A DNA stretch of 64,000 nucleotides from Cupriavidus taiwanensis (GTDB taxonomy: Bacteria > Pseudomonadota > Gammaproteobacteria > Burkholderiales > Burkholderiaceae): positions 1-64,000 of the forward strand of contig NZ_LT976854.1 of NCBI RefSeq assembly GCF_900249755.1, in the 5' to 3' direction. The translations under genes were made by a program, and so were the position numbers. Every line of letters begins with the position of its first letter. Position 1 is the stretch's first letter. Below, one piece after another: positions 1 to 7,987 of the stretch. The notes below the pieces were generated by a model. That model saw only the letters and a list, made by a program, of their open reading frames with translations, made no database searches and was not told where the DNA came from.

Positions 1-30
1 GCCCGTGTGAAAGTAGGTCATCGCCAGGCT
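1..30 (+). rRNA. rrf: 5S ribosomal RNA, 3' end only
   Basis: The first bases match the conserved 3' end of bacterial 5S rRNA (GTGAAAGTAGGTCATCGCCA), followed at once by a terminator. The gene starts outside the window, so this edge is the tail of an rRNA operon. Confidence 0.85.
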
Positions 31-40
31 CTTATTGTGC

Positions 41-80
41 AAAACCCCTCGACAGCGTTCGCTGCGAGGGGTTTTGTTTT
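41..80 (+). terminator. Rho-independent terminator of the rRNA operon
   Basis: AAAACCCCTCG pairs with CGAGGGGTTTT around a loop that can itself pair. A T-rich run follows on the + strand. It lies 10 bases after the 5S rRNA end, as expected for an rrn terminator. Confidence 0.85.
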
Positions 81-144
81 TGGCGCGGCGCTCGCCTTCG
101 CCAGAATGGCGTAATACCATTCCCGCAGCTCCCCATTTCCGCAC

Positions 145-432
145 ATGTCCGCTGACTGCGCCTGGTATCTCTATCTGCTCGAATGCACCGGTGATTCCAT
201 TTACACCGGAATCACCACGGACGTGGCACGCCGTTTTGCCGAGCACCAGTCCGGAAAAGGCGCCAAATATACGCGCTCGCGCAAGCCCCTGCGCGTGCTC
301 GGGCAGATGCGCTTTGCCACCAAGTCGGAAGCGTTGAAGGCGGAGATCGAAATCAAACGAATGAATTCGGCGCAGAAGCGGTCATTTTGCGCGCAGCTGC
401 CTGCCCTCGAAACCGATCAACAGGCAGCGTGA
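145..432 (+). CDS. GIY-YIG domain protein, UPF0213/YhbQ type
   Basis: A 95-residue protein with a single GIY-YIG nuclease fold. The N-terminal WYLYLLEC and the later YTGITTDVARRFAEH segment hold the two Tyr-containing strands and the conserved Arg of the domain. The length fits the small stand-alone UPF0213 group, whose cellular role is poorly known; related members have been linked to DNA repair or nuclease activity. The ATG at 145 gives the usual start just before the first domain strand. It is a single gene between the 5S terminator and a bidirectional terminator. Confidence 0.85.
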   Translation: MSADCAWYLYLLECTGDSIYTGITTDVARRFAEHQSGKGAKYTRSRKPLRVLGQMRFATKSEALKAEIEIKRMNSAQKRSFCAQLPALETDQQAA

Positions 433-435
433 GTT

Positions 436-478
436 AAAAAAACGGCCAGCATCGCAATCGCGATGCTGGCCGTTTTTT
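436..478. terminator. bidirectional Rho-independent terminator
   Basis: AACGGCCAGCATCGC pairs perfectly with GCGATGCTGGCCGTT around a short AATC loop, with A-run and T-run flanks. It sits between the convergent GIY-YIG gene and ohr and can serve both. Confidence 0.95.
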
Positions 479-492
479 CTAAGCCTGACGCG

Positions 493-915
493 TCAGACCA
501 CGGTCAGCGTGACGTCGATATTGCCCCGCGTCGCGTTCGAGTACGGGCACACCTGGTGCGCCTGCTCGACCAGCTTTTCGGCAGCTTCGCGCTCGAAGCC
601 CGGCAGCGAGATCTTCAGCTCGACCTGGATGCCGAAGCCTTGCGGGATCGGACCGATGCCGACCGCGCCTTCGATCGACGCATCGGCGGGCACGTTGATC
701 TTCTGCTGGCTGGCGACATAGCGCATCGCACCCAGGAAGCAGGCCGAATAGCCGGCAGCGAAGAGCTGTTCCGGATTCAGGCCGTTGCCGGCACCACCCA
801 TTTCCTTGGGCACCGCCAGCTTGGCATCGAGCTGGCCGTCGGACGTGGTGGCACGGCCATCGCGGCCGCCGGTGGCGGTGGCATGGGCGGTATATACGAC
901 TTTCTCGAGTTTCAT
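493..915 (-). CDS. ohr: organic hydroperoxide resistance protein Ohr
   Basis: A 140-residue thiol peroxidase of the Ohr/OsmC family that reduces organic and fatty-acid hydroperoxides in the cytosol, in known members with lipoylated-protein electron donors. Both redox cysteines are present, Cys59 in YSACF and Cys123 in VCPYS. Arg21 and Glu49 are at the positions that activate the peroxidatic Cys. The length is exactly that of the family. It lies 48 bp downstream of ohrR on the same strand, so the two are probably co-transcribed from the dyad upstream of ohrR. Confidence 0.96.
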   Translation of the reverse strand: MKLEKVVYTAHATATGGRDGRATTSDGQLDAKLAVPKEMGGAGNGLNPEQLFAAGYSACFLGAMRYVASQQKINVPADASIEGAVGIGPIPQGFGIQVELKISLPGFEREAAEKLVEQAHQVCPYSNATRGNIDVTLTVV

Positions 916-963
916 CTAAGGCTCCGGTTTGGTTGCCCGCTGGGGCGCTATCAAGGCCTGCCG

Positions 964-1440
964 TCAGTCCGGCAGGCTGGAATCGGTCCGCGCTTGTTCG
1001 AGCGTCGACCGCAGTGCGTGCAAGCGCCGCGTCAGTGCCTGGATCTCTTCGATCGGACATTGCGTGGCACATAACATCTGTTCAGGAATCGTCGTGGCGC
1101 GCTGACGCAGTGCGCGGCCGGCGTCCGTCAGGCTGATCAGGACCCTGCGTTCGTCAGCCGTGTCCCGCGTGCGGCTTACCAGCCCGGTCGCCGCGAGCCG
1201 CTTCAGCAGCGGCGTCAACGTGCCCGAATCCAGCGCCAGGCGGTCGCCGAGTTCCGAGACCGACAAGGTCTGCGTCTCCCACAATACCAGCATGACGAGA
1301 TACTGCGGATAAGTAAGCCCAAGCTCACTTAGGATGGGCTTGTACAGCTTGGTCATTGCCAACGAGCTGGAATACAGCGCAAAGCATAGTTGGTGATCCA
1401 GCAAAAGCCAGTCGGTGGCGGGTTGGTTGTCGCGTTCCAT
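964..1440 (-). CDS. ohrR: MarR-family organic peroxide sensor OhrR
   Basis: A 158-residue MarR-type winged-helix repressor. The sensing Cys19 lies in the LDHQLCFALYS segment diagnostic of OhrR, and two further cysteines (Cys124 and Cys128) in the C-terminal part make a 2-Cys OhrR plausible, as in Xanthomonas. The DNA-binding helix and wing cover about residues 58-105 (LSVSELGDRLALDSGTLTPL, then DERRV). It is directly upstream of ohr. A perfect 7+7 bp dyad begins 14 bp upstream of its start, so autoregulation together with ohr is expected. Confidence 0.94.
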   Translation of the reverse strand: MERDNQPATDWLLLDHQLCFALYSSSLAMTKLYKPILSELGLTYPQYLVMLVLWETQTLSVSELGDRLALDSGTLTPLLKRLAATGLVSRTRDTADERRVLISLTDAGRALRQRATTIPEQMLCATQCPIEEIQALTRRLHALRSTLEQARTDSSLPD

Positions 1441-1453
1441 GTCGATATATTAG

Positions 1454-1470
1454 ACACAATTTGATTGTGT
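1454..1470. promoter_or_regulatory. predicted OhrR operator
   Basis: ACACAAT-TTG-ATTGTGT is a perfect inverted repeat close to the known OhrR site type (TACAATT/AATTGTA). It lies 14 bp upstream of the ohrR start codon in the only promoter region of the pair. Confidence 0.8.
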
Positions 1471-1534
1471 GCAAGATAAATTTTCGATCGCGGAGTTGGA
1501 ACAAAGGGACAGCCGGCCGATGCGGGCCACGACC

Positions 1535-1551
1535 CTTAAGTCTGTTTTAAG
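1535..1551 (+). promoter_or_regulatory. PmrA/QseB-like direct-repeat box upstream of the HtrA gene
   Basis: CTTAAG-TCTGT-TTTAAG fits the YTTAAG-N5-YTTAAG layout bound by PmrA/QseB response regulators. The longer unit TTAAGTCT is repeated exactly with an 11-bp period (1536-1543 and 1547-1554). It lies about 70 bp upstream of the protease start. Function is inferred from the pattern only. Confidence 0.55.
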
Positions 1552-1622
1552 TCTTGGTCGCTAGCATGACCCTGTCGCGTCGCATCGTGCCGACGCCAGA
1601 TGCTAAAAGGAAAGGAACACCT

Positions 1623-3089
1623 ATGATGCGCCAGACCATTGCTCGCACCGCCGTTGGTATCGCGGCCCTGGCCGCGCTCGGCGGCGGCTATGCCTATCTG
1701 CAGCGAGAAGTCATCACCCCGGGCTACGCCGCGCCCGCGCCCGTGGTGGCAGCGGCCCAGCCGGCAGATGCCGTGGCGACGCCGATGGATTTCTCCGGCA
1801 TCGTCGCCCAGTACGGACCCGCGGTGGTCAATATCAGCGTGACCGCGCGCGCCCAGCGCACCGCGGTGCAGATGCCGCCCGGCATCGAACCGGACGACCC
1901 GCTGTTCCAGTTCTTCAAGCGCTTCGGCCCGCAGTTCCAGGGGCCGCAGGGCGGTCCGCAGCAACTGGTGCGCGGGCAGGGCTCGGGCTTTATCGTCAGC
2001 CCCGACGGCCTGATCCTGACCAATGCGCACGTCGTCGACGGCGCGCAGGAAGTCACCGTCAAGCTGACCGACCGGCGCGAGTTCAAGGCCAAGGTGCTCG
2101 GGACCGATCCGCAGACCGACGTCGCGGTGATCCGCATCGATGCCAGGGACCTGCCGACCGTGCGCCTGGGCGACCCGTCGCAGGTGCGCGTGGGCGAGCC
2201 GGTGCTGGCGATCGGTTCGCCTTACGGCTTCGAGAACACCGTGACCGCGGGCATCGTCAGCGCAAAGTCACGCTCGCTGCCTGACGACACCTACGTGCCG
2301 TTCATCCAGACCGACGTGGCCGTCAATCCCGGCAACTCGGGCGGTCCGCTGTTCAACCAGCGCGGCGAAGTGGTCGGCATCAACTCGCAGATCTACAGCC
2401 AGACCGGCGGCTACCAGGGCCTCTCGTTCGCGATTCCGATCGACGTGGCGACCAAGGTGCAGCAGCAGCTGGTGGCGCACGGCAAGGTCACGCGCGGTCG
2501 CCTTGGCATCAGCGTGCAGGAGGTCAACCAGGCGCTGGCGCAATCGTTCGGCCTGCCCAAGCCGACGGGTGCGCTGGTCAACTCGGTCGAGCCTGACAGC
2601 CCCGCCGCGCGCGCGGGCCTGAAGCCGGGTGATGTCATCGTGCAGCTGGACAACGACGTGATCGATCATTCGGGCGACCTGCCGGAGCACGTGGCCGACA
2701 TCAAGCCGGGCACACAGACCTCGCTGAAGATCATCCGCAAGGGCCAGCCGATGACGTTGTCGGTGACGGTGGGCACTGCCCGCGACCAGGCGGTGGCGCA
2801 GAAGGCGGGCGGCAAGGAGGCCAACGGCCGTCTGGGGCTGGCCGTGCGCCCGCTGTCGCCGGCGGAGAAGCGCGAAAGCGGTATCGAAGGCGGCCTGGTG
2901 GTCGAGGACGTGACCGGTCCCGCCGCGCGCGTGGGCATCCAGCCCGGCGACGTGATCCTGTCGCTCAACGGCACACCGATCGGCTCGGTCGATCAGCTGC
3001 GCACGCTGGTGGGCAAGTCGGGCAAGCAGGTGGCATTGCTGGTGCAGCGCGACGATGCACGCATCTTCATTCCGCTCGATCTGGGTTGA
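1623..3089 (+). CDS. periplasmic serine protease, HtrA/DegQ/MucD family
   Basis: A 488-residue Do-type serine endoprotease and chaperone of envelope quality control. It has an N-terminal membrane or signal segment (about residues 8-25), then a trypsin-like domain with the full triad: His136 in TNAHVVDG, Asp166 in DPQTDVAVI and Ser239 in GNSGGPLF. Two PDZ domains follow (about 275-370 and 390-480), each with a GDVI carboxylate-binding-type loop. The start at 1623 is preferred because AAGGAAAGGA precedes it; an upstream in-frame extension to 1554 has no such site and crosses the promoter box. It is not next to rpoE/rseAB genes as mucD often is. The paralogue identity (DegP, DegQ or MucD) is not settled. 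Confidence 0.93.
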   Translation: MMRQTIARTAVGIAALAALGGGYAYLQREVITPGYAAPAPVVAAAQPADAVATPMDFSGIVAQYGPAVVNISVTARAQRTAVQMPPGIEPDDPLFQFFKRFGPQFQGPQGGPQQLVRGQGSGFIVSPDGLILTNAHVVDGAQEVTVKLTDRREFKAKVLGTDPQTDVAVIRIDARDLPTVRLGDPSQVRVGEPVLAIGSPYGFENTVTAGIVSAKSRSLPDDTYVPFIQTDVAVNPGNSGGPLFNQRGEVVGINSQIYSQTGGYQGLSFAIPIDVATKVQQQLVAHGKVTRGRLGISVQEVNQALAQSFGLPKPTGALVNSVEPDSPAARAGLKPGDVIVQLDNDVIDHSGDLPEHVADIKPGTQTSLKIIRKGQPMTLSVTVGTARDQAVAQKAGGKEANGRLGLAVRPLSPAEKRESGIEGGLVVEDVTGPAARVGIQPGDVILSLNGTPIGSVDQLRTLVGKSGKQVALLVQRDDARIFIPLDLG

Positions 3090-3150
3090 TTCTCGCGGGC
3101 ACCGCTGCGTGCCCGCAAGCCGTTAACCAGCAAGGCTTCGACGCCTCCGC

Positions 3151-3215
3151 GGGCCGTATACCTTGACGTATACCTGCACGTATACCGACACGTATACGAA
3201 CACGGTATACGGCCC
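3151..3215. repeat. array of five GTATAC palindromes with 12-bp spacing
   Basis: GTATAC occurs at 3156, 3168, 3180, 3192 and 3205, a strict 12-bp period with one 13-bp step. The spacers resemble each other (consensus GTATACCNNSAC). The array is bounded by GGGCCGTATAC on the left and its exact reverse complement on the right. It lies 60 bp after the protease stop and 150 bp before the next gene. Confidence 0.9.
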
Positions 3216-3361
3216 GCTAAGCCTTACCAGAGGCGGGATTCAGCGCAACGAACTGCTTACAGAAAGCGCGCTAGCAGGTATCATCTCGACTGCGATGCAC
3301 GAAGCATGCGGCGGCAGCCCCCGCCGGCCCTGGTTCTGCTGAATCGACAAAGAGGAAGTCT

Positions 3362-3694
3362 ATGCAGTTGGATTTCACCCGTGCCCAGATGCCGGGTACC
3401 GATAGAGCGCGGCGACTGACGTCCACGACGTCTGCCACCGGCTCCGCGCCGAAGTCCCGGCGGCGCAAGAAAGAGGTGGCCCCGCACTGGGAGCGCGGCT
3501 ACCGTTCGCACTTCTACCGCAACGAGCGTGGCGACAAGCTTGGCGAAGTGCGCCTGTCCGAGCGCGGCGAGCTGCCGGTGGTCTACCACTGGGCCGCCGG
3601 CAACTACTCCGGCGCGGAAGGCTCGCTGGCCCACGCCCGTGCGCGCGTGGAAGAGACCATCGGTTTCGGCATGCGCCAGCTGTCGCTGTTCTGA
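3362..3694 (+). CDS. small conserved-type hypothetical protein
   Basis: A 110-residue protein that I do not recognise. The N-terminal third is polar and very basic (PKSRRRKKE at about 50-58). The rest is rich in aromatic and charged residues, with HWERGYRSHFYRN and ERGELPVVYHWAAGNYSGAEG. There is no signal peptide, membrane segment or known catalytic motif. AAGAGGAAG precedes the ATG at the right distance, and codon use is like that of the neighbours, so it is likely a real gene. The GTATAC array lies in its upstream region. A nucleic-acid-associated role would be a guess from charge only. Confidence 0.75.
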   Translation: MQLDFTRAQMPGTDRARRLTSTTSATGSAPKSRRRKKEVAPHWERGYRSHFYRNERGDKLGEVRLSERGELPVVYHWAAGNYSGAEGSLAHARARVEETIGFGMRQLSLF

Positions 3695-3864
3695 GCAGGA
3701 TCTTCGCCGGTGCCGCGTCCGCCGGCACTGCGACCCGTCCGCGCCAACCGTTGCGCGCGGTGCCTTCGCTTCTCCCTGATCTTCCCCAGCCGTCCCTGCA
3801 GTCCCAGGCGTAGCCGACAGCCTGCGCAGTCCTTGCCAGCCCGACGTCGCGATGCACGCAGCGC

Positions 3865-5448
3865 TTACGCCAGCCGCCGCTGCAACAGCATGTACGCCGC
3901 CGCGCCGAGCGCCAGTACGGCAATCAGCCGATAGATATCCTCGCAGGCAATCAGCGTGGCCTGCTGCGTGACCAGTGCGTTCAGCTGCGCCAGCGCGCCC
4001 TGATGTGCCTGCGCCGCATCGAAGCCGCGCGCGGCCAGCGCGGCCTGCATTCCCGTCATCCAGTGCCCGGTCTCGGCGGGACGCTGGCCGATCGCGTGCA
4101 GCAGGCTGTCGTGCACCGCGAACTGGCGGTTTTGCAGCAGCACCGCACCCAGCGCCGAGGCAAAAGAACTGGCGATCTGCCGCATCAGGTTCTTGCTGCG
4201 GTAGCCGTGGGCAAACGCATCCGGGCTGAGCGCGCGGAAGGTCAGCCCGGCGATGGGAATGATCACCAGCACCCCGAACAGACCCTTGCCGACCAGTCCC
4301 CACACCAGCGCCGACGGCCCGGCATCGGGCGGCATCTGCGCAAACCACCATGCCGTGGCGGCCATCAGCACCAGGCCGGCCACCATCAGCGGCTTCTTGC
4401 GGGTAAGGCGCGGCGCGAGCCACAGGTAGACGAAGATGCCGGCCAGGCTCACCAGCGCGGCAAAGGTGTTGAGCCAGCCCGTGGTCGCCAGCGGAATCCT
4501 CAGCGCCTGCTCGGCATAGATCGGGAACAGGTAGCCGCTGAGGTTGCTGATCATGTAGTACACGAAGTACATCGCCAGGCCGGCCAGGTACACCGGCTGG
4601 CGCAGCGCGCGCAGGTGCAGCACCGGTGCGCTGTGGTGCCACTGGTGCCACAGGAACAGCGCCAGCAGTACTAGCCCGGCGGCAGCCACCAGCATGAGGC
4701 GCAGCGGATGCGAGAACACGTCGAAGCGCGCCTCGGTCAGCGCCGCCTGCAGCGTCACGATGGCGGCGCCGAACAGCAGCAGCGGCCCGAGCGCGGGGCC
4801 GTCGGCGTCGGCGCGCGGCTCGGCATCCGGCAGCAGCAGCCACGCGCCCAGCGCCGCCAGCGCGGCGAACGGCAGCACGCCGTAGAACACGTCCTGCCAG
4901 ACCCCGTGCTCGATCAGTTCGGCGGCGAAGGCCGGGCCCAGCGCCGACGCCGTGAAGATGCCGATCATGAAGATGCGCGTGGCGCGCGGCCGCTCTGCCG
5001 GCCCGAACAGGACGTTGACCAGGATGCGGCAGCTGGTGAACAAGGCACCGCCGCCGACGCCCTGGATAAAGCGCGCCACCACCATCTGCGGCAGCGCATG
5101 GCTGGTCGCGGCGACCACCGTGCCGGCCATGAACAGCAGCAGCGCGCCGGTCAGGTAATCGCGGTAACCGAACCGGCGCGACAGCCATTGCTGCTTCAGG
5201 ATCATCAGCATGCTGCCCACCGCATAGGCCGCCTGCGCCAGCGCAAAGCTGCGCGGATCGGCGTCGAGGCCGCCGACGATATGGCTGGAGGCAAAGATGA
5301 ACATGATGTTCTCGAGGAACTCCACGCCCGTGGCCAGCGCCAGCAGCAGCATCAGCAAGGTCTGCCGCTGCCGGCGGCTCAGCCAGCGCAGCCACCGCAT
5401 GCCGGTGCGCAATCGCCACAACGGCCGCCAGGGCCGGGCCGGGTTCAT
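3865..5448 (-). CDS. MFS multidrug transporter, DHA2 (EmrB-like) family
   Basis: A 527-residue proton-driven exporter of the inner membrane with about 14 hydrophobic segments. It has the DHA2-type motif region around VVARFIQGVGGGALFTS (about residues 128-143) and a long polar first loop. Its ATG overlaps the stop of the upstream MarR gene by 4 bp, so the two are translationally coupled and the transporter is almost certainly the target of that regulator. The substrate is unknown; aromatic acids, detergents or drugs are typical for MarR-linked DHA2 pumps. No adjacent periplasmic adaptor (EmrA) is present, which is unusual for a true EmrAB system. Confidence 0.88.
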   Translation of the reverse strand: MNPARPWRPLWRLRTGMRWLRWLSRRQRQTLLMLLLALATGVEFLENIMFIFASSHIVGGLDADPRSFALAQAAYAVGSMLMILKQQWLSRRFGYRDYLTGALLLFMAGTVVAATSHALPQMVVARFIQGVGGGALFTSCRILVNVLFGPAERPRATRIFMIGIFTASALGPAFAAELIEHGVWQDVFYGVLPFAALAALGAWLLLPDAEPRADADGPALGPLLLFGAAIVTLQAALTEARFDVFSHPLRLMLVAAAGLVLLALFLWHQWHHSAPVLHLRALRQPVYLAGLAMYFVYYMISNLSGYLFPIYAEQALRIPLATTGWLNTFAALVSLAGIFVYLWLAPRLTRKKPLMVAGLVLMAATAWWFAQMPPDAGPSALVWGLVGKGLFGVLVIIPIAGLTFRALSPDAFAHGYRSKNLMRQIASSFASALGAVLLQNRQFAVHDSLLHAIGQRPAETGHWMTGMQAALAARGFDAAQAHQGALAQLNALVTQQATLIACEDIYRLIAVLALGAAAYMLLQRRLA

Positions 5449-5933
5449 GGCTGCGGCGCCTCCAGGGTCTGGTGCAGCAGGCCCAGCGCGCGGGTGGCGC
5501 TGGCCAGCCCGCTTGTGCCGAGCGGCGCCCAGGCCTCGCCATACGCCGCATGCACGGCCGGCGCGGCACGCTCGAGCAGCCGGCGGCCGGCCGGTGTCAG
5601 CGTCAGCTCCAGGCTGCGCCGGTCGCTGGCCGAGGCACGCCGGCGCAGCAGCCCGCGCGTTTCCAGGCCATCCAGCAGGCGCGTCATCTGCGTGCGCGTG
5701 GCATCGAGCGTGGCCCCCAGTTCGGACGGCATGCTGGGCTCGCCCTCATCGACGGCCAGCATGCTCAGTACCAGGTACTGGCTCATGTCCAGTTCAAAAG
5801 GCGCCAGGGCCTGGTCGATATGGCCGCGCAGCAGGCGCGCGGTGCGCAGCAGCAGCCGCGAGGCCAGGATCAGGTCGCGCGGGGCCTCGGGGTGGGTCGC
5901 GCAAAAGCGGTCGATGCGTTGCTCGAAGGACAT
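5445..5933 (-). CDS. MarR-family transcriptional regulator of the adjacent exporter
   Basis: A 162-residue winged-helix repressor. The recognition region is SMPSELGATLDATRTQMTRL (about 68-87), and the wing ends in the typical DRRSLELTLTPAGRRLL. It is the first gene of a two-gene operon, overlapping the MFS gene by 4 bp. An 11-bp near-perfect inverted repeat 27 bp upstream of its start is the likely operator, so it probably represses its own operon and is released by an exported ligand. Confidence 0.92.
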   Translation of the reverse strand: MSFEQRIDRFCATHPEAPRDLILASRLLLRTARLLRGHIDQALAPFELDMSQYLVLSMLAVDEGEPSMPSELGATLDATRTQMTRLLDGLETRGLLRRRASASDRRSLELTLTPAGRRLLERAAPAVHAAYGEAWAPLGTSGLASATRALGLLHQTLEAPQP

Positions 5934-5959
5934 GGCGGGGCGGCGGATTAATCACGCCT

Positions 5960-5985
5960 GATATAGTTACAGATGTAATTATATC
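5960..5985. promoter_or_regulatory. predicted MarR operator
   Basis: GATATAGTTAC-AGAT-GTAATTATATC is an inverted repeat with 10 of 11 positions paired. It is AT-rich in a GC-rich setting and lies directly upstream of the marR-MFS operon. Confidence 0.75.
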
Positions 5986-6016
5986 AAATGTAGCGAATCG
6001 CCGATGCGCCCGCCCG

Positions 6017-7987
6017 CTAGCGACGCAATGCCGCCGAGATCCGGCGAATGCCGTCCCGCATCGACGCCAGCGCCTGTGCCTGCGTCTCGGCCGGCAGGTT
6101 GCCGTAGCGCTGGCTGACATAGGCGGCACTGACGCCGGCAATCGCCGCGCCGGCGCGCGGCAGCTGCGCGCTGGCCCGCGCGGCAAAGTCCTGCGGGCCT
6201 TCGGCCGGCGCGCGCGTGCAGCCGTGGCGGGCCAGCACGGCGCAGAAGCGCGCATAGACCGCGCCGACCGGGTCAGCCGGCGCGCGCCGCCGCCACAGGG
6301 GCACCAGCGCCAGCAGGCACAGCATGCCAAGCACGGCGGCCAGCAACGGTCCGGCCCCGGCGCTGGTGCCGAGCGCCTGCAGCAGCCGCTGCTGCCGGGC
6401 ATGGTCGTACTGCAGCACCCAGCGCTGCCAGGTGTAGACCATGCCCTCGTAGGCCCAGCGCAAGTCCTTCAGCCATGCCGGCTGCCGCGACGGACGCCAG
6501 CCGGCGGCTTCGCTGCCGACCACCGCATCCAGCCCCTGCTCGATGCGGCTGGGCGCGACCGCGCTGGTCGGGTCCACGCGCATCCAGCCGCGGCCGTCCA
6601 GCCAGACCTCGGCCCACGCATGCGCGTCGGACTGGCGCACCACGTAGTGGTTCGCCATCGGGTTGTACTCGCCGCCCTGGTAGCCCGTGACCACGCGCGC
6701 GGGCACGCCGGCGGCGCGCATCAGGAATACGAAGCTGCTGGCGTAGTGCTCGCAGAAGCCGCGGCGGGTGTCGAACACAAAACTGTCGATTTGCTCGGCG
6801 CCCAACGGCGGCGGGGTAAGGGTATAGGCGAACGGTGCCGCCGCGAACAGCCGCAGCGCGGCCTGCACGCGCGCGGCGGGATCTGCGTGGCGCTGGGCCC
6901 ATTGCGCGCCGAGTGCGCGGGCGCGCGGGTTGCCGGGCGGCAGGCCCAGGGCCAGCCGCCGCGTGGCCGGCGGCAACGCCTCCGCCGGCGGCGACAGCGT
7001 GGAATGGGTGCGATAGCGGATGCGCTGGTCCACCGCCCGGCGCGCCATGAACTCGCCGTCGGGCGTGATGGCGGCATCCGTGCCGCCGGCCAGCGCCTGC
7101 CCTCGGTCGAGCGCGAACAGCCAGCGCTGCCGGCTGGGCTCGAGCGTGATGCTGATGTCGATGCCCGCGGCGCTGCCGGCGCCGGCCGCGGGGGACAGCT
7201 GCTGGCGCCGCAGCCGCGACGGATGCCAGGCGGTGCCGTCGTATTCCCACAGCACCAGCGCGCGCCAGTAGAGCGCGGCCGCGGGCAACGGCTGGCCGGC
7301 GATTTCGGCGCGCAGGGCGATTTCGGGCGAACGGATCAGTTGCCCCACGCTGCCCGGGCGCATGGTGTCGCTGATGCCGGTGGTGCCGCTCTGCGCCGAT
7401 TGCGGCAACTGCCACAGCGGGTGCTCCAGGCGCGGGAACAGCACGAACAGCGCCAGCGCCCACGGCAACCCCAGCAGCGCCATGCGGCCCAGCAGCGGCC
7501 AGATCGCCAGCCGGCTGCGCGCCTCGGGGTGATGCAGCAACAGCCAGTTGCGCAGCACCCAGGCGCCGATCGCCAGGCTGTACAGCGCCAGCCAGAACGG
7601 CTGGTCGGACAGGTACAGCGTCAGCAGCAGGTAGAACGACAGCTGCGTGACCAGCGTCGCGTCCGACAGCGCGCGGCATTCCAGCAGCTTGAGGATGACA
7701 AAGGCGCCCAGCAACGCCACCGCCAGCTCGCGACCGATGCCGCCGCCGTCCTGCCACACCAAAGCGCACGCCACCAGCAGCACCAGCATCGCGGTGGTGC
7801 CCAGCATCCAGCGCGACGGCAGCGGCGCGCGCCGCCGCCACAGCAGCCAGCGCCACGCCAGCAGCAGCACCAGCAGCAGGCTGACCGCCACCGGCAGCGT
7901 GCGCGCCTGCGGCGCCAGCACCAGCGCCAGCTGGCCCAGCAACAGGCCGTGGTCTTCATGCCGCAGCGGCCGGGCGGCGGGTTTCAT
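6017..7987 (-). CDS. TgpA-like membrane transglutaminase-domain protein (DUF3488)
   Basis: A 656-residue inner-membrane protein of the TgpA/DUF3488 type. The N-terminal ~180 residues hold six or so membrane helices. A periplasmic transglutaminase-like domain follows with a complete Cys-His-Asp triad: Cys412 in RRGFCEHYASS, His456 in DAHAWAEVW and Asp472 in MRVDPTS. A further membrane helix (about 560-585) and a C-terminal cytosolic domain complete it. The start at 7987 overlaps the DUF58 stop (ATGA); the longer reading to 8029 would overlap more and lacks support. It is the third gene of a moxR-DUF58-tgpA operon. The substrate is unknown; Pseudomonas TgpA is essential and linked to peptidoglycan or envelope functions. 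Confidence 0.92.
   Translation of the reverse strand: MKPAARPLRHEDHGLLLGQLALVLAPQARTLPVAVSLLLVLLLAWRWLLWRRRAPLPSRWMLGTTAMLVLLVACALVWQDGGGIGRELAVALLGAFVILKLLECRALSDATLVTQLSFYLLLTLYLSDQPFWLALYSLAIGAWVLRNWLLLHHPEARSRLAIWPLLGRMALLGLPWALALFVLFPRLEHPLWQLPQSAQSGTTGISDTMRPGSVGQLIRSPEIALRAEIAGQPLPAAALYWRALVLWEYDGTAWHPSRLRRQQLSPAAGAGSAAGIDISITLEPSRQRWLFALDRGQALAGGTDAAITPDGEFMARRAVDQRIRYRTHSTLSPPAEALPPATRRLALGLPPGNPRARALGAQWAQRHADPAARVQAALRLFAAAPFAYTLTPPPLGAEQIDSFVFDTRRGFCEHYASSFVFLMRAAGVPARVVTGYQGGEYNPMANHYVVRQSDAHAWAEVWLDGRGWMRVDPTSAVAPSRIEQGLDAVVGSEAAGWRPSRQPAWLKDLRWAYEGMVYTWQRWVLQYDHARQQRLLQALGTSAGAGPLLAAVLGMLCLLALVPLWRRRAPADPVGAVYARFCAVLARHGCTRAPAEGPQDFAARASAQLPRAGAAIAGVSAAYVSQRYGNLPAETQAQALASMRDGIRRISAALRR

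Noticed and set aside
463..1074. Long open frame on the + strand over ohr
   Set aside because: It is the reverse-strand shadow of ohr and ohrR, which have full family motifs.
3151..3215. CRISPR array or intrinsic terminator reading of the GTATAC repeats
   Set aside because: The units are only 12 bp with no long repeat-spacer structure and no T-run, so neither fits.
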